Source of the DNA: Planctomycetota bacterium
GTDB lineage: Bacteria > Planctomycetota > UBA1135
Direction: 5' to 3'
Length of the DNA: 64,000 bases
Assembly: GCA_004295085.1 (NCBI GenBank)
Contig: SHNF01000011.1
Location: 154,311 to 218,310, forward strand
Shown here: positions 18,033-26,938 of the stretch, piece by piece
Layout of the letters: every line of letters begins with the position of its first letter
How positions within the stretch are numbered: the first letter of the stretch is position 1
Made by a program: the position numbers and the translations under genes
Notes under the pieces: model-generated
Told to the model about the DNA's origin: nothing
Databases searched by the model: none
What the model saw: only the letters and a program-made list of their open reading frames with translations

Positions 18033-18910
18033 GCACCGTGCTGGGCTGGCTGTTCCGGCCGATCCGCGCGGGCCGCCTGTTCGGCATCCCGCTCCTGGTG
18101 ATGCCGTCGGTGCTCCTTCTGACCGGGTTCATCCTGGTATGGGCGGGCCAGCGCGGCGGCGCGCACGGCTTCGCGGCCCTGGCGCTGCTGTTCGCGATCC
18201 TGGCGGTGTCGCTGCTGGCGCACGAGCTGGGGCACGCGCTGGCGGCGCGCCGCCTGGGCCTGCGCGTGCACGGCATCACCATCTCGCCGCTGATCAGTGC
18301 GGCCCTGCTGGAGGGCATGGCCGGCCGCCCGCGCGCCGAGGCCCTGGTGGCCTTGGCCGGTCCCGCGGTGAACCTGGCCCTGGCCGGAGTCTGCGCGCTC
18401 CTGCCCTGGCCGTGGGCGCGCTCGGCGCTATGGATCAACCTCGTGCTGGGCCTAGGCAACCTGGTGCCCGCGTTTCCCACCGACGGCGGCCGCGTGGTGC
18501 GCGCCTGGTTCGCGCGCCGCTCGCCGCTGCCCGACGCCACGCGCGCAGCCATCGTCATCGCCAACGTGTTCCTGGTCGGACTGCTGGCCTACGCCTGGCA
18601 GGTCGACGCCTTTGCCCTCGGCCTGGTCCTGGCCGCGTACCTGTTCTTCGCGGCCCGGCGCGAGCTGGCGCAGGACTTCCTGCGCACCTGGCGCCTGCCG
18701 AGCCTGGCCTTCGCCGCGGTGGTCCGGCGCTCGTTCCAGCGCGCCGCACCCGCACCGGCGGACGCGCCGGGGCCGCCGGCGGCGGAGCCCGGGAAGCCGC
18801 CGCGCGCTCCCCAGGAGCTGGAGCGCTTCCGCGGCAGCATGGACGAGTTCTTCGGGCGCCGGCCGGACACGCCGGCGCCCGAGCCGCCGGCCTCGCGCGA
18901 TCCCTCCTGA
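18026..18910 (+). CDS. M50-family (site-2-protease-like) membrane metalloprotease
   Basis: A 294-residue membrane protein with the zinc motif AHELGHAL in the second hydrophobic segment and the downstream aspartate motif of the family in the form NLVPAFPTDGGR (usually NLLPAFPMDGGR). It lacks PDZ and CBS domains and ends in a Pro/Ala-rich cytoplasmic tail. Such proteases cleave transmembrane segments, for example of anti-sigma factors. The start overlaps the preceding gene, suggesting co-expression, and the PpiC gene follows after 46 bases. The substrate is unknown. Confidence 0.88.
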   Translation: MLSTVLGWLFRPIRAGRLFGIPLLVMPSVLLLTGFILVWAGQRGGAHGFAALALLFAILAVSLLAHELGHALAARRLGLRVHGITISPLISAALLEGMAGRPRAEALVALAGPAVNLALAGVCALLPWPWARSALWINLVLGLGNLVPAFPTDGGRVVRAWFARRSPLPDATRAAIVIANVFLVGLLAYAWQVDAFALGLVLAAYLFFAARRELAQDFLRTWRLPSLAFAAVVRRSFQRAAPAPADAPGPPAAEPGKPPRAPQELERFRGSMDEFFGRRPDTPAPEPPASRDPS

Positions 18911-18938
18911 GCGGCCGGCGGCGCCCAGGCGCGTGACT

Positions 18939-18944
18939 TATCCT
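18939..18944 (+). promoter_or_regulatory. Candidate -10 element of the PpiC gene
   Basis: TATCCT (four of six consensus bases) lies 12 bases before the ATG at 18957, the same unusually short distance seen at 17236 and 23906. No clear -35 box. Confidence 0.25.
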
Positions 18945-18956
18945 GTGTGGATCGCA

Positions 18957-19868
18957 ATGCCTGCCGCCCTCCGCAGCTTCCGAACGCTCCCGCTCCTCGC
19001 CGGCCTGCTCAGCGCCGCCGTCCTCGGCGCGCAGCAGGAGGCGACGCCGCGCGGCCAGAAGGCGCCGGTCCTGATCCCGCCCGGCCAGCAGGAGGCGAAG
19101 AGCACCGCCGGCCCGGCGCCGGCACCCGGCGCGACGCCCCCGGCTGCGGGCGGCCAGGAGGGCCGGGTCGTGAACCTGCCGCCGCCGGAGCTGGAGCCGG
19201 GCGACGAGCAAGCCAATCCCAACGCGCCGCGGCCCTTGCAGCCCATGGGCCCGCCGCCCTTCACCGAGGACCGTGCGCTGCTGGAGGTCGATGGCGTGCC
19301 GATCAGCGCCTTCGCGCTGAACGAGCTGGTGGCCTACTACCAGAGCTGGCGCCCGGGCAGCGCCGACCTGCTGCTGCGCGACGCCGTGGCCGCCTTGATT
19401 CCGGCCGCGGCGGTGCAGGCGCGCTATGGCGAAGCCCTGCCCGGCATGCGCGACAAGATCGACCGGGCGCGGGCGGCCCTGGAGTCCGGGCGTGACTGGG
19501 CCGAGGTCGTGCGCGACTTCAGCGACGACGACGAGGCCGGCACGGCGGACGGAAGCTACGAGCTGCGGCGCGGGCGCGCGGTGCAGCCCTTCGACCGCCT
19601 CTGCCACAGCGGCGCGCTCAACGCCGTCTCGCCGCCCTTCCTCACCCAGTACGGCTACCACGTGCTCCAGATCACGGGCTACCGGCAGGCGCTGGACCCC
19701 ATGGAGGACCTGAGCACGGTGCGCCACGTGCTCGTCATGTACCCGTTCCAGGGCTCCGAGCCGCGCACCGAGATCCAGGAGCTGGCGCAGGCTGCGAAGA
19801 TCCGCGTGCTCGAGCCCGGGATGAAGAACGTGCTGCCGCCCGAGTACCGCGACCAGGTGGCGCCCTAG
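18957..19868 (+). CDS. Secreted PpiC-type (parvulin) peptidyl-prolyl isomerase
   Basis: A 303-residue exported protein: signal peptide ending near LGAQQ (residues 1-23), a Pro/Ala/Gly-rich linker to about 100, a short N-terminal helical block starting LLEVDGVPIS, and a parvulin-like rotamase region (about 175-245) with GRDWAEVVRDFSDD, LRRGRAVQPFD and TQYGYHVLQITG. These periplasmic foldases assist outer-membrane and secreted proteins. Ends by converging on the BCCP gene with a four-base overlap of the stop regions. The family call is good; clients are unknown. Confidence 0.82.
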   Translation: MPAALRSFRTLPLLAGLLSAAVLGAQQEATPRGQKAPVLIPPGQQEAKSTAGPAPAPGATPPAAGGQEGRVVNLPPPELEPGDEQANPNAPRPLQPMGPPPFTEDRALLEVDGVPISAFALNELVAYYQSWRPGSADLLLRDAVAALIPAAAVQARYGEALPGMRDKIDRARAALESGRDWAEVVRDFSDDDEAGTADGSYELRRGRAVQPFDRLCHSGALNAVSPPFLTQYGYHVLQITGYRQALDPMEDLSTVRHVLVMYPFQGSEPRTEIQELAQAAKIRVLEPGMKNVLPPEYRDQVAP

Positions 19869-20407
19869 GCGCCGGCTGCATCCTGCGCGTCCGCGGCCGG
19901 CGCCAGGACCACGAGTGGCTGGTTCGGCGCCACCGTCTGGCCGACCTGCACGAGGACCTGGAGGACCACCCCGCCGTGCGCGGCGGCGATCTCGTTCTGC
20001 ATCTTCATGGCCTCCACCACGGCCACCGCCGCGCCCGGGGGCACGCGTTCACCGGGCCGCACGCGCACGCCGATCACGACGCCCGGGATGGGCGCGAGCA
20101 CGGTCTCTCCGGCGGCGGCCGCCTTGCGGCCCACCGCGCCGGCGGCATGCTCGCGCTCGTCCAGTGCCTTGAGCGCGAAGGACTCGCCGGCGATGCGCAC
20201 CAGCAGCTCGCCGCCCGCGGCCGGCTCGATGGAAACGGCGAAGGAGCGCGCGTCCAGCGCCAGCGCGTACTGGCCCAGGTAGTCCACGTCGGCGAAGTCC
20301 GCCTCGAACTCGCGCCCGGAGCAGCGCACGCGGAAACGGCCCGCGCCCCGCTCCTCTACGCTGACCTCGAGGCGGCGGCCGTCGCGGGTGTCGAGGAAAT
20401 ACCTCAT
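19865..20407 (-). CDS. Biotin carboxyl carrier protein of an acyl-CoA carboxylase
   Basis: A 180-residue protein whose C-terminal 70 residues are a biotinyl domain. The biotinylated Lys lies in VVEAMKMQNEI, and the barrel continues with VLVQVGQTVAPNQPLVVL. The N-terminal half (RYFLDTRDGRRLEVSVEER) resembles the BC/CT-mediating region of propionyl-CoA carboxylase alpha chains, so it is a split-off part of PccA. Its ATG overlaps the stop of the biotin carboxylase gene, giving a stoichiometric operon. Last gene of mce-pccB-BC-BCCP. Confidence 0.92.
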   Translation of the reverse strand: MRYFLDTRDGRRLEVSVEERGAGRFRVRCSGREFEADFADVDYLGQYALALDARSFAVSIEPAAGGELLVRIAGESFALKALDEREHAAGAVGRKAAAAGETVLAPIPGVVIGVRVRPGERVPPGAAVAVVEAMKMQNEIAAAHGGVVLQVLVQVGQTVAPNQPLVVLAPAADAQDAAGA

Positions 20408-21936
20408 GCGCCGCGCGGCGCGCGCTGATCGAAGGCGCGGCGCCGGCCCAGGCTGACCCAGGGCGAGGCGCCGGCCGCCGTGGCCGGCGGCACGCCGCGC
20501 ACAGCGACGTGCTGGCGATGCAGCGCCGCGGCGATGGCGGCGACGGTTTCCAGGTCGTCGGGCAGATCGGGCGGATGCTCGCGCGGCGCCTGCAGGAGGC
20601 GCTCCAGCGTGCCGGTGTCGTAATCGGCGCGCCGGAACTCGCCGCTGCGCAGGGCGCGCAGCGCCACGCCGGCCGAGGTCACCACGCCGCCCACGTGCAG
20701 CTCGGCCAGGGCGCGCAGCATGCGCCGCCGCGCCAGCTCGCGGTCAGGGCCCCAGGTGATGAGCTTGCCCAGCATGGAGTCGTAGTACGGCGTCACCTCC
20801 ATGCCGGAGTAGGCGGCCGAGTCGATGCGCACGCCAGGGCCGCCGGGCAGGCGCAGGTTGCGCAGCCGGCCGAGGGAGGGCGCGAAGCCGCGGTCCGGAT
20901 CCTCGGCGTTGAGCCGCACCTCGATCGCATGGCCCTGCGGCGCCAGGTCCTCGGGCAGGCCCAGCGGCTCTCCGGCCGCCACCCGGATCATCTGCTCCAC
21001 CAGGTCCACGCCGTAAATCTCCTCGGTGATGGCGTGCTCCACCTGCAGGCGCGTGTTCATCTCCAGGAAGTAGAAGCGGCCGTCGCTCCACAGGAATTCC
21101 ACCGTGCCGGCGCTGCGGTAGCCCACGGCCCGCGCGGCGGCCACGGCGGCGGCGCCCATGCGTGTGCGCGTGTCCGCGTCCAGCCAGGCCGCCGGCGCTT
21201 CCTCGATCAGCTTCTGATGGCGCCGCTGGATGCTGCACTCGCGCTCGCCCAGGTGCAGCACGCGCCCGCCGGCGTCGGCGAGCACCTGGATCTCGACGTG
21301 GCGCGGCCGCTCCAGGAATTTCTCCAGGTACAGGCGCCCGTCGCCGAAGGCGCTGGCGGACTCGCCCGCGGCCGTGGCGAAGGCGGAGTCCATCTCCGCG
21401 GCGCGGCGCACGATGCGGATGCCCTTGCCGCCGCCTCCGGCGGCCGCCTTGAGCATGACCGGATACCCCATCGCGGCGGCGGCGCGCGCCGCGTCCGCGG
21501 CGCCGGCCACCGGCGCGCTCGTGCCCGGCACCACCGGCACCCCGGCCGCGAGCATGTGTGCGCGCGCCTCCAGCTTGTCGCCCATGGCGCGCATGGCCGG
21601 CGCCGGCGGGCCGATGAACACCAGGCCGGCATCGGCCACCGCGCGCGCGAACTCCGCGTTCTCCGCCAGGAAGCCGAAGCCCGGGTGCACCGCCTGCGCG
21701 CCGCTGCGCCGGGCGATGTCGAGGATCTTGTCGGCGCGCAGGTAGGAATCCCGGGGCGCCGCGCCGCCCAGGGCGTAGGCCGCGTGCGCATAGCGCACGT
21801 GCAGCGCGTTGCGGTCCGGATCGGAATAGACCGCCACCGTCTGGATGCCGAGGTCGCGGCATGTGCGCTGCACGCGCAGCGCGATCTCGCCGCGGTTGGC
21901 GATGAGGATCTTCCCGAACGGCGGGCGCGGCTCCAC
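20404..21936 (-). CDS. Biotin carboxylase subunit of propionyl-CoA-type carboxylase
   Basis: A 510-residue ATP-grasp enzyme that carboxylates biotin on the BCCP encoded next. Seen are the N-terminal KILIANRGEIALRV, the glycine-rich ATP loop KAAAGGGGKGI, ECSIQRRHQKLIEEAP and the active-site region LEMNTRLQVEHAITEE. The start is a GTG two bases after the stop of the carboxyltransferase; no in-frame ATG is better placed. Length exceeds plain AccC (about 450) by a C-terminal extension of the kind found in PccA chains. In this organism the alpha chain is split into BC and BCCP. Confidence 0.93.
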   Translation of the reverse strand: MEPRPPFGKILIANRGEIALRVQRTCRDLGIQTVAVYSDPDRNALHVRYAHAAYALGGAAPRDSYLRADKILDIARRSGAQAVHPGFGFLAENAEFARAVADAGLVFIGPPAPAMRAMGDKLEARAHMLAAGVPVVPGTSAPVAGAADAARAAAAMGYPVMLKAAAGGGGKGIRIVRRAAEMDSAFATAAGESASAFGDGRLYLEKFLERPRHVEIQVLADAGGRVLHLGERECSIQRRHQKLIEEAPAAWLDADTRTRMGAAAVAAARAVGYRSAGTVEFLWSDGRFYFLEMNTRLQVEHAITEEIYGVDLVEQMIRVAAGEPLGLPEDLAPQGHAIEVRLNAEDPDRGFAPSLGRLRNLRLPGGPGVRIDSAAYSGMEVTPYYDSMLGKLITWGPDRELARRRMLRALAELHVGGVVTSAGVALRALRSGEFRRADYDTGTLERLLQAPREHPPDLPDDLETVAAIAAALHRQHVAVRGVPPATAAGASPWVSLGRRRAFDQRAPRGA

Positions 21937-21938
21937 GG

Positions 21939-23486
21939 CTACAGCGGCATGCAGCCGTGCTTCTTGGGCGGGTTCAGGTCGCGCTTGGTGTGCAGCACGC
22001 CGAGCGCGCGGATCAGGCGCGGGCGCGTCTCGCGCGGGCGGATGACGTCGTCCACGTAGCCGCGCTCCGCCGCGATCCAGGGATTGGCGAAGCGCTGCTG
22101 GTACTCGGCGATCTTGCGCTGCTCCAGCTCCTCCGGGTCCGCGGCCGCCTGGATCTCCTTGCGGAAGATGATGCGGGCCGCCCCTTCCGCCCCCATGACC
22201 GCGATCTGCGCGCTCGGCCAGGCCACGTTGTAGTCGCCGCGAATGTGCTTGCTGCTGAGCACGCAGTACGCGCCCCCGTAGGCCTTGCGCGTGATCACGG
22301 TCAGCTTGGGCACCGTGGCCTCGCAGTACGCGTACAGGAGCTTCGCGCCGTGGCGGATGATGCCGCCGTGCTCCTGGGCCTTGCCCGGCAGGAACCCCGG
22401 CACGTCCTCGAAGGTCACCAGCGGGATGTTGAAGGCGTCGCAGAAGCGCACGAAGCGCGCGCCCTTCACGCTGGCGTCGATGTCCAGCACGCCCGCCAGC
22501 ACCGCCGGCTGGTTGGCCACGATGCCGACCACGCGCCCGCCGAGCCGCGCGAAGCCCACCACGATGTTGCGCGCGAAGTCCTTGTGCACCTCCAGGAAGT
22601 CGCCCTGGTCCACCACGCTCCGGATGGCGTCCTTGCTGTCGTAAGGCTGCTGCACCGCGTCCGGCACCAGCGCGTCCAGTGCCGGGTCCTCGCGGTCCGG
22701 CGGGTCGTCGTTGGGCAGCAGCGGCGCGTCCTCGGCGTTGTTCAGCGGCAGGAACCCGAGCAGGCGGCGGATCTGCGCCATGCACTCCGCGTCGTCGCCG
22801 GCGGTGAAGTGGCTGACGCCGCTGACGCGGGCGTGCACCTCGGCCCCGCCCAGCTCCTCGCTGCTCACCTTCTCCTTGGTGACCGCCTCCACCACCTCCG
22901 GCCCGGTGATGTGCATGACCGAGGTGCCCTCGACCATGAAGACGAAGTCGGTCAGCGCCGGGGAATACACCGCGCCGCCGGCGCAAGGGCCCAGGATGGC
23001 CGAGATCTGCGGCACCACGCCGCTGGCCAGTGTGTTGCGCAGGAACAGGTCGCTGTAGCCGGCCAGCGACACCACGCCCTCCTGGATGCGGGCGCCGCCC
23101 GAGTCGTTCAGCCCGACCACCGGGATGCCGAGCTTCATGGCCAGGTCCAGGACCTTGCAGATCTTCGCGGCGTTGGACTCGCTCAAGCTGCCGCCGAACA
23201 CGGTGAAGTCCTGGGCGTACACCGCCACCGGCCGCCCGTGCACCCGGCCCGTGCCGGTGACGCAGCCGTCGCCGGGCGGCTTGTGCTCGGCCATGCCGAA
23301 GGCGTCGCAGCGGTGCGTCACGAATGCGTCCCGCTCCTCGAACGAGCTCTGATCCAGCAGCAGCTCCAGCCGCTCCCGAGCCGTGAGCTTGCCGCGGGCG
23401 TGCTGCGCGGCCACGCGCTCGGCGCCGCCGCCGGCGGCGGACTGCGCGCGCAGCTGCTGCAGCCGCTCGGTCACCTCGCGGCTCAT
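21939..23486 (-). CDS. pccB: Propionyl-CoA carboxylase-type carboxyltransferase (beta subunit)
   Basis: A 515-residue carboxyltransferase transferring CO2 from carboxybiotin to an acyl-CoA, most likely propionyl-CoA. Length and blocks fit PccB/Mmd[17 protein letters not shown] near the start, [25 protein letters not shown] (given here as two adjoining motifs, CVTGTGRV and AQDFTVFGG), [25 protein letters not shown], and the acyl-binding [12 protein letters not shown]. The start at 23486 overlaps the epimerase stop (ATGA). The neighbouring epimerase favours propionyl-CoA over acetyl-CoA as substrate. Confidence 0.93.
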   Translation of the reverse strand: MSREVTERLQQLRAQSAAGGGAERVAAQHARGKLTARERLELLLDQSSFEERDAFVTHRCDAFGMAEHKPPGDGCVTGTGRVHGRPVAVYAQDFTVFGGSLSESNAAKICKVLDLAMKLGIPVVGLNDSGGARIQEGVVSLAGYSDLFLRNTLASGVVPQISAILGPCAGGAVYSPALTDFVFMVEGTSVMHITGPEVVEAVTKEKVSSEELGGAEVHARVSGVSHFTAGDDAECMAQIRRLLGFLPLNNAEDAPLLPNDDPPDREDPALDALVPDAVQQPYDSKDAIRSVVDQGDFLEVHKDFARNIVVGFARLGGRVVGIVANQPAVLAGVLDIDASVKGARFVRFCDAFNIPLVTFEDVPGFLPGKAQEHGGIIRHGAKLLYAYCEATVPKLTVITRKAYGGAYCVLSSKHIRGDYNVAWPSAQIAVMGAEGAARIIFRKEIQAAADPEELEQRKIAEYQQRFANPWIAAERGYVDDVIRPRETRPRLIRALGVLHTKRDLNPPKKHGCMPL

Positions 23487-23893
23487 TCCCCGCCCTCCAC
23501 CAGCTCGGCCAGCACCCCGCCGGCCGCGGACGGGTGCAGAAACGCGATGCGCGTGCCATGCGCCCCGGCGCGCGGCTGCTCGTCGATCACGCGCAGGCCC
23601 CGGGCCTTGACGCCCTCCAGGGCCGCGCCGACGTCCTCCACCGCCAGCGCCAGGTGGTGCAGGCCAGGCCCGCGTTTCGCGAGGAACTTCCCGACCGGGC
23701 TGTCCGGGCTGAGCGGCCGCATCAGCTCGATGCGAGTCTCCCCCGCGTACAGCATCTGCACTTCGACGCCCTGGTCGGCCACCACCTCGCGCACACCCAC
23801 CCGCAGGCCCAGAGCGTCCCGCCACAGCGCGGTGGCGGCGTCCAGGTCCTCGACCGCGATGGCGACGTGGTCAATGCCGAGCGGGTTACGCAT
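23483..23893 (-). CDS. mce: Methylmalonyl-CoA epimerase
   Basis: A 136-residue glyoxalase-fold enzyme that interconverts the (S) and (R) forms of methylmalonyl-CoA. The first beta-alpha-beta unit starts [15 protein letters not shown] and the second [14 protein letters not shown], with metal ligands His (HVAIAV and HHLALAV) and Glu near the end (ELVEG). Length matches the family. The start at 23893 is preferred to 23950 because it opens directly into the first strand and follows a -10-like element by 12 bases. First gene of the carboxylase operon; the mutase is encoded separately at 31135-32793. Confidence 0.93.
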   Translation of the reverse strand: MRNPLGIDHVAIAVEDLDAATALWRDALGLRVGVREVVADQGVEVQMLYAGETRIELMRPLSPDSPVGKFLAKRGPGLHHLALAVEDVGAALEGVKARGLRVIDEQPRAGAHGTRIAFLHPSAAGGVLAELVEGGE

Positions 23894-23905
23894 GCACGCC
23901 GGGGG

Positions 23906-23911
23906 AGTATA
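23906..23911 (-). promoter_or_regulatory. Candidate -10 element of the mce-pcc operon
   Basis: Reverse-strand TATACT, 12 bases before the ATG at 23893. Such a short distance would leave a leader of only a few bases. No convincing -35 hexamer. Confidence 0.4.
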
Positions 23912-24174
23912 GGCTTGGCGTGTCACGTCCGCTCCTCGCGGCGCGCGCACGCTCGGCTACCGTAGATTCGGCTTGCTGGCAGCATGCGCGCGGACCATGT
24001 GCGCGGACCTGCGCGAGCCCATCCAGCGTTAACCAGTTCCCGCGCCCGCTCATGCCGTTTCAATTCGTCTTGCTCCGCCGCGCGGAACGCGCGCTGCCTA
24101 CCAGACCCCTGCGGCGGATGGCCTGAGCGGTAGCGTGAAACCCAATGAGGCGTTTCCTCGGCAAGCGCCGCCGG
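23912..24174. other. Intergenic region upstream of mce
   Basis: About 260 bases without a supportable gene; with the mce promoter at its edge it forms the largest gap in the window (281 bases). It contains a direct repeat of GCGCGGACC (near 23988 and 24002) and a mildly AT-rich patch around 24030 (GCGTTAACCAG). A short forward frame has no coding character. No T-run terminator is seen after the beta-helix gene. Confidence 0.3.
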
Positions 24175-25560
24175 CTAGCGCGCGGAAGGACGGCTGCGCG
24201 CGCTGAATTCGAAAGCGCCGAGGTCCGCGGTCGCGTCCTGCGGCCGCGGCCACGACCGACCGGGCGCCAGGTATTCGAACACGACGGCGTGCTCGGGCAG
24301 CGCGGCCGCCGCCAGGGCGGTGCCGGCGTCGCGGCAGGGTGAAACCGGAAGCAGGCTGAAGTCCTGAGTTCCGAACCTGCGGAAGCCGGGAACCAGACCG
24401 TACACGCCGCCGCCGTGGTCCACCAGGGTGCCGTCGAAGGAGCTGAAGCTGGTGTGCCAGCCCTGGCTCAGCCAGTTGTTCCAGAGATCCAGGATGCCGC
24501 TGGAGTCGAGCAGCGCCAGCCGGCTGCCGCCCGCGAGCGCGTACACGACGTTGTTGCGGCAATCAGCGCTCTCCTGGTTGGTGGACAGGCGGAACAGTGT
24601 GGTGTTGCCACTGCGCGTGGAGACGACGGTGTTGTGGTAGAAGTGCAGTGTGCCCTTGCGATACTGGGACGTGATCCCGGAGTCGCCGCCGTAGTGGCAG
24701 ATCTGGCTGTTGCCGGCGCCGTCGGGCTCGACCAGGACGTTGCCGTACACGAAGGTCGCGCGGTACTCGGGCAGGTTGATGACGAAGGAATAGTCGCTGT
24801 CCACGAGGTCGAGCTGGCGGTTGCCGCTCTCGATCCAGTTGTAGCGGATGACGGTGCCGGCGGAGCGGTCCTTCAGGTTGTTGCCCGGGCAGTTGGCGCG
24901 CAAGGGTCCGAAGCAGTTGAACTGGAAGGTGATGCGCTGCGCCTCGGTGTAGTTGTTGTGCTCGTAGATCGAGCCTTCGATGCCGTTGGCGTGGATCTCG
25001 CAGCCTTCGACCAGCACGTCTTCGCTGTTGGCGGCGGTGAAGAAGCCGTTGCCGCAGTCGTGGAGCACGCAGTCGCGCACCTCCAGGAACTCGACCTTCT
25101 CGACGTAGATGGCCGCGGCATTGCTGAGATAGCGGGTGAGGCCGTTGCGCCCGGTGAAGGTGTACGGCGGGCGCGCGCTGCGGATCTCCAGGCCCTCGAT
25201 GCGGATGTAGGCGGGCGTGGTGTCCGGAGGCGAGTTGGCGCCCCCCACCTTGATGACGCCACGGTCCTCGTTCCAGTAGTTGAGCTGGGGGCGCGTGGTG
25301 GCGTCGCGGCCGTCGATGACCGGGAGTTGTCCCTCAGGTCCCGGGACGCCGCGCACGCGGATCCAGGCGCCGGCGGCGCCGCGCCGCCCGATCACCCACT
25401 TCTCCGCGTAAGGAGCCGGCCGCCAGTGGATCGCCACCGTGTCGCCCGGCTGCAGCGACTCCCAGGGCACCGCGCCGATGCTGGCATAGGGCTGGCCGGG
25501 TCCGACGTCGTAGGTGCTGCCCTGGGCGCCGGCGAGCAGGAACAGGCCGAGGAGATGCAT
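24175..25560 (-). CDS. Secreted right-handed beta-helix protein
   Basis: A 461-residue protein with a short signal peptide (MHLLGLFLLAGAQG), an N-terminal strand block typical of polysaccharide-lyase-like secreted proteins (STYDVGPGQPYASIGAVP), then repeating parallel beta-helix turns: IRIEGLEIRS, VEFLEVRDCVLHDCG, EDVLVEGCEIHANG, VIRYNWIESG, TFVYGNVLVEPD, LHFYHNTVVS. It ends with a SPCRDAG block common in such proteins. Possible roles are polysaccharide binding or cleavage; no lyase catalytic residues can be assigned with confidence. Follows the ABC exporter genes by 46 bases. Confidence 0.75.
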   Translation of the reverse strand: MHLLGLFLLAGAQGSTYDVGPGQPYASIGAVPWESLQPGDTVAIHWRPAPYAEKWVIGRRGAAGAWIRVRGVPGPEGQLPVIDGRDATTRPQLNYWNEDRGVIKVGGANSPPDTTPAYIRIEGLEIRSARPPYTFTGRNGLTRYLSNAAAIYVEKVEFLEVRDCVLHDCGNGFFTAANSEDVLVEGCEIHANGIEGSIYEHNNYTEAQRITFQFNCFGPLRANCPGNNLKDRSAGTVIRYNWIESGNRQLDLVDSDYSFVINLPEYRATFVYGNVLVEPDGAGNSQICHYGGDSGITSQYRKGTLHFYHNTVVSTRSGNTTLFRLSTNQESADCRNNVVYALAGGSRLALLDSSGILDLWNNWLSQGWHTSFSSFDGTLVDHGGGVYGLVPGFRRFGTQDFSLLPVSPCRDAGTALAAAALPEHAVVFEYLAPGRSWPRPQDATADLGAFEFSARSRPSAR

Positions 25561-25606
25561 GCGGCCAGCCTAGGCCCTGGGCGTGCGGGCGCGCCGTCCG
25601 TAGGCG

Positions 25607-26938
25607 TCAGTAGTCGCGGCGGCGGAACTGCCAGACGCCGAGGCCCAGCATGCCCAGGGCGAACAAGGCCGTGGTGCCCAGGGAGAACACCCAGTCCACC
25701 TCCGGCACCTGGTGCGAGAAGCGCAGCTCCCAGGCCTGCTCCGACAACAGGCCGCGCGAGACCATCCAGGCGTTCAGGTCGCCGAGATCGGAGACCTTGG
25801 GCAGCACGGTGTAGACGGCGTCGAGGACCTGGCGCAGGCCGGAAGGCCCCTCGCCCACCGTCATGTCCAGGACCTGGCGCGTGGTGGCCACCGCGGAACC
25901 GGCGCCCCACACGCCCACGGCCGCCAGCGCCGACAAGGTGCCGGAACGGGTCAGGACGGCCACCGGCACGGCCACCGCGTACAGGACCGCGAAGCCGAAC
26001 ACGAGCGTGAGGATGCAGGCGAGATAGCCCAGGCTGGCGAAGTCCGTGCGCACGGCGAACGCCAGCCAGGTGCCGCCGAACAGCAGCAGGCCGAACAGGA
26101 ATACGAAGCCGATGCCGCCGGAGTACTTGTACAGCAGCAGGCGGCTGCGTCCGATCGGCCGCGCCAGCATCAGATCCAGCGTGCCCTTCTGCAGCAGGCT
26201 GGGAAGGAAGCCCGCGCTCACCAGCAGCGCCACCAGCAGGCCGATGAAGCCGGCGAAGGTGTTGGCCAGCCCGGTCTGGAACATCACCATCATCTCGGCG
26301 GCGCTGAACTCGCCCGTGGGGAACTCCCACAGGCCGAACAGCAGGCTGACGGCATGGCCGCCTTCGACCTCCTCGTCCCGCGCGGAGCGCACGGCCACCC
26401 GGTACACCGGGCCGCCGTCCCGCTCGCCCTGCTCGGCCACGTGCACGTGGTCGTAGCCAAAGGCCCGGAAGCGCTGCTCCAGGAAAGACCGGCGCTCCGG
26501 CGCGCCGACCGGAGGCAGGGGCTCCGGATCCTGTTCTTCTTCGTCCACGAACAGGCGCCGGGCCGCACGCTGCTGCTCGTGACGCTGCCAGCTCTGCACC
26601 ATGGTGTCCAGGTCGGCCGGCGCGAGAAAGCGCACCTCGATCCAATGCCCGCCCTCGAGCTCCGGCGGCAAGCCGTCCCCGGCGCGGACGGCGGAGGCCG
26701 CGGAGAGCTCGAAGCTGCCGCCGCCGTGGCTGGAGCTGGTGCTGCTGCCCATGCGCAGCGTCAGCTGGTCGAGCTCGCGCGCCCGCTCCTCCAGCACGTC
26801 GGCCGCCGTGCGCACGTGGAACGCGATGCTGAAGCAGGCCAGGGTGAACAGCAGCGCGAACGCCGACAGCACCTGGAAGGCGCGCCGGTCCCAGGCCTCG
26901 GCCAGCGCATCGCGGAATACGGCCAGCCACACCCTCAC
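25607..26938 (-). CDS. ABC-2-type exporter permease
   Basis: A 443-residue membrane protein. One N-terminal helix (LSAFALLFTLACFSIAFHV) is followed by a large extracytoplasmic domain of about 180 residues with a Ser/Gly-rich and an acidic segment, then five or so helices (from LANTFAGFIGLLVALLVSAGF) with KGTLDLMLARPIGRSRLLLYK between helices, typical of ABC-2 permeases. The GTG start overlaps the stop of the ATPase gene (GTGA); no nearby ATG fits. The pair would export an unknown substrate. Confidence 0.82.
   Translation of the reverse strand: MRVWLAVFRDALAEAWDRRAFQVLSAFALLFTLACFSIAFHVRTAADVLEERARELDQLTLRMGSSTSSSHGGGSFELSAASAVRAGDGLPPELEGGHWIEVRFLAPADLDTMVQSWQRHEQQRAARRLFVDEEEQDPEPLPPVGAPERRSFLEQRFRAFGYDHVHVAEQGERDGGPVYRVAVRSARDEEVEGGHAVSLLFGLWEFPTGEFSAAEMMVMFQTGLANTFAGFIGLLVALLVSAGFLPSLLQKGTLDLMLARPIGRSRLLLYKYSGGIGFVFLFGLLLFGGTWLAFAVRTDFASLGYLACILTLVFGFAVLYAVAVPVAVLTRSGTLSALAAVGVWGAGSAVATTRQVLDMTVGEGPSGLRQVLDAVYTVLPKVSDLGDLNAWMVSRGLLSEQAWELRFSHQVPEVDWVFSLGTTALFALGMLGLGVWQFRRRDY

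Noticed and set aside
23920..24126. A 68-codon plus-strand frame in the gap before mce
   Set aside because: No ribosome site, no recognisable domain, Arg/Ala composition as in random GC-rich frames.
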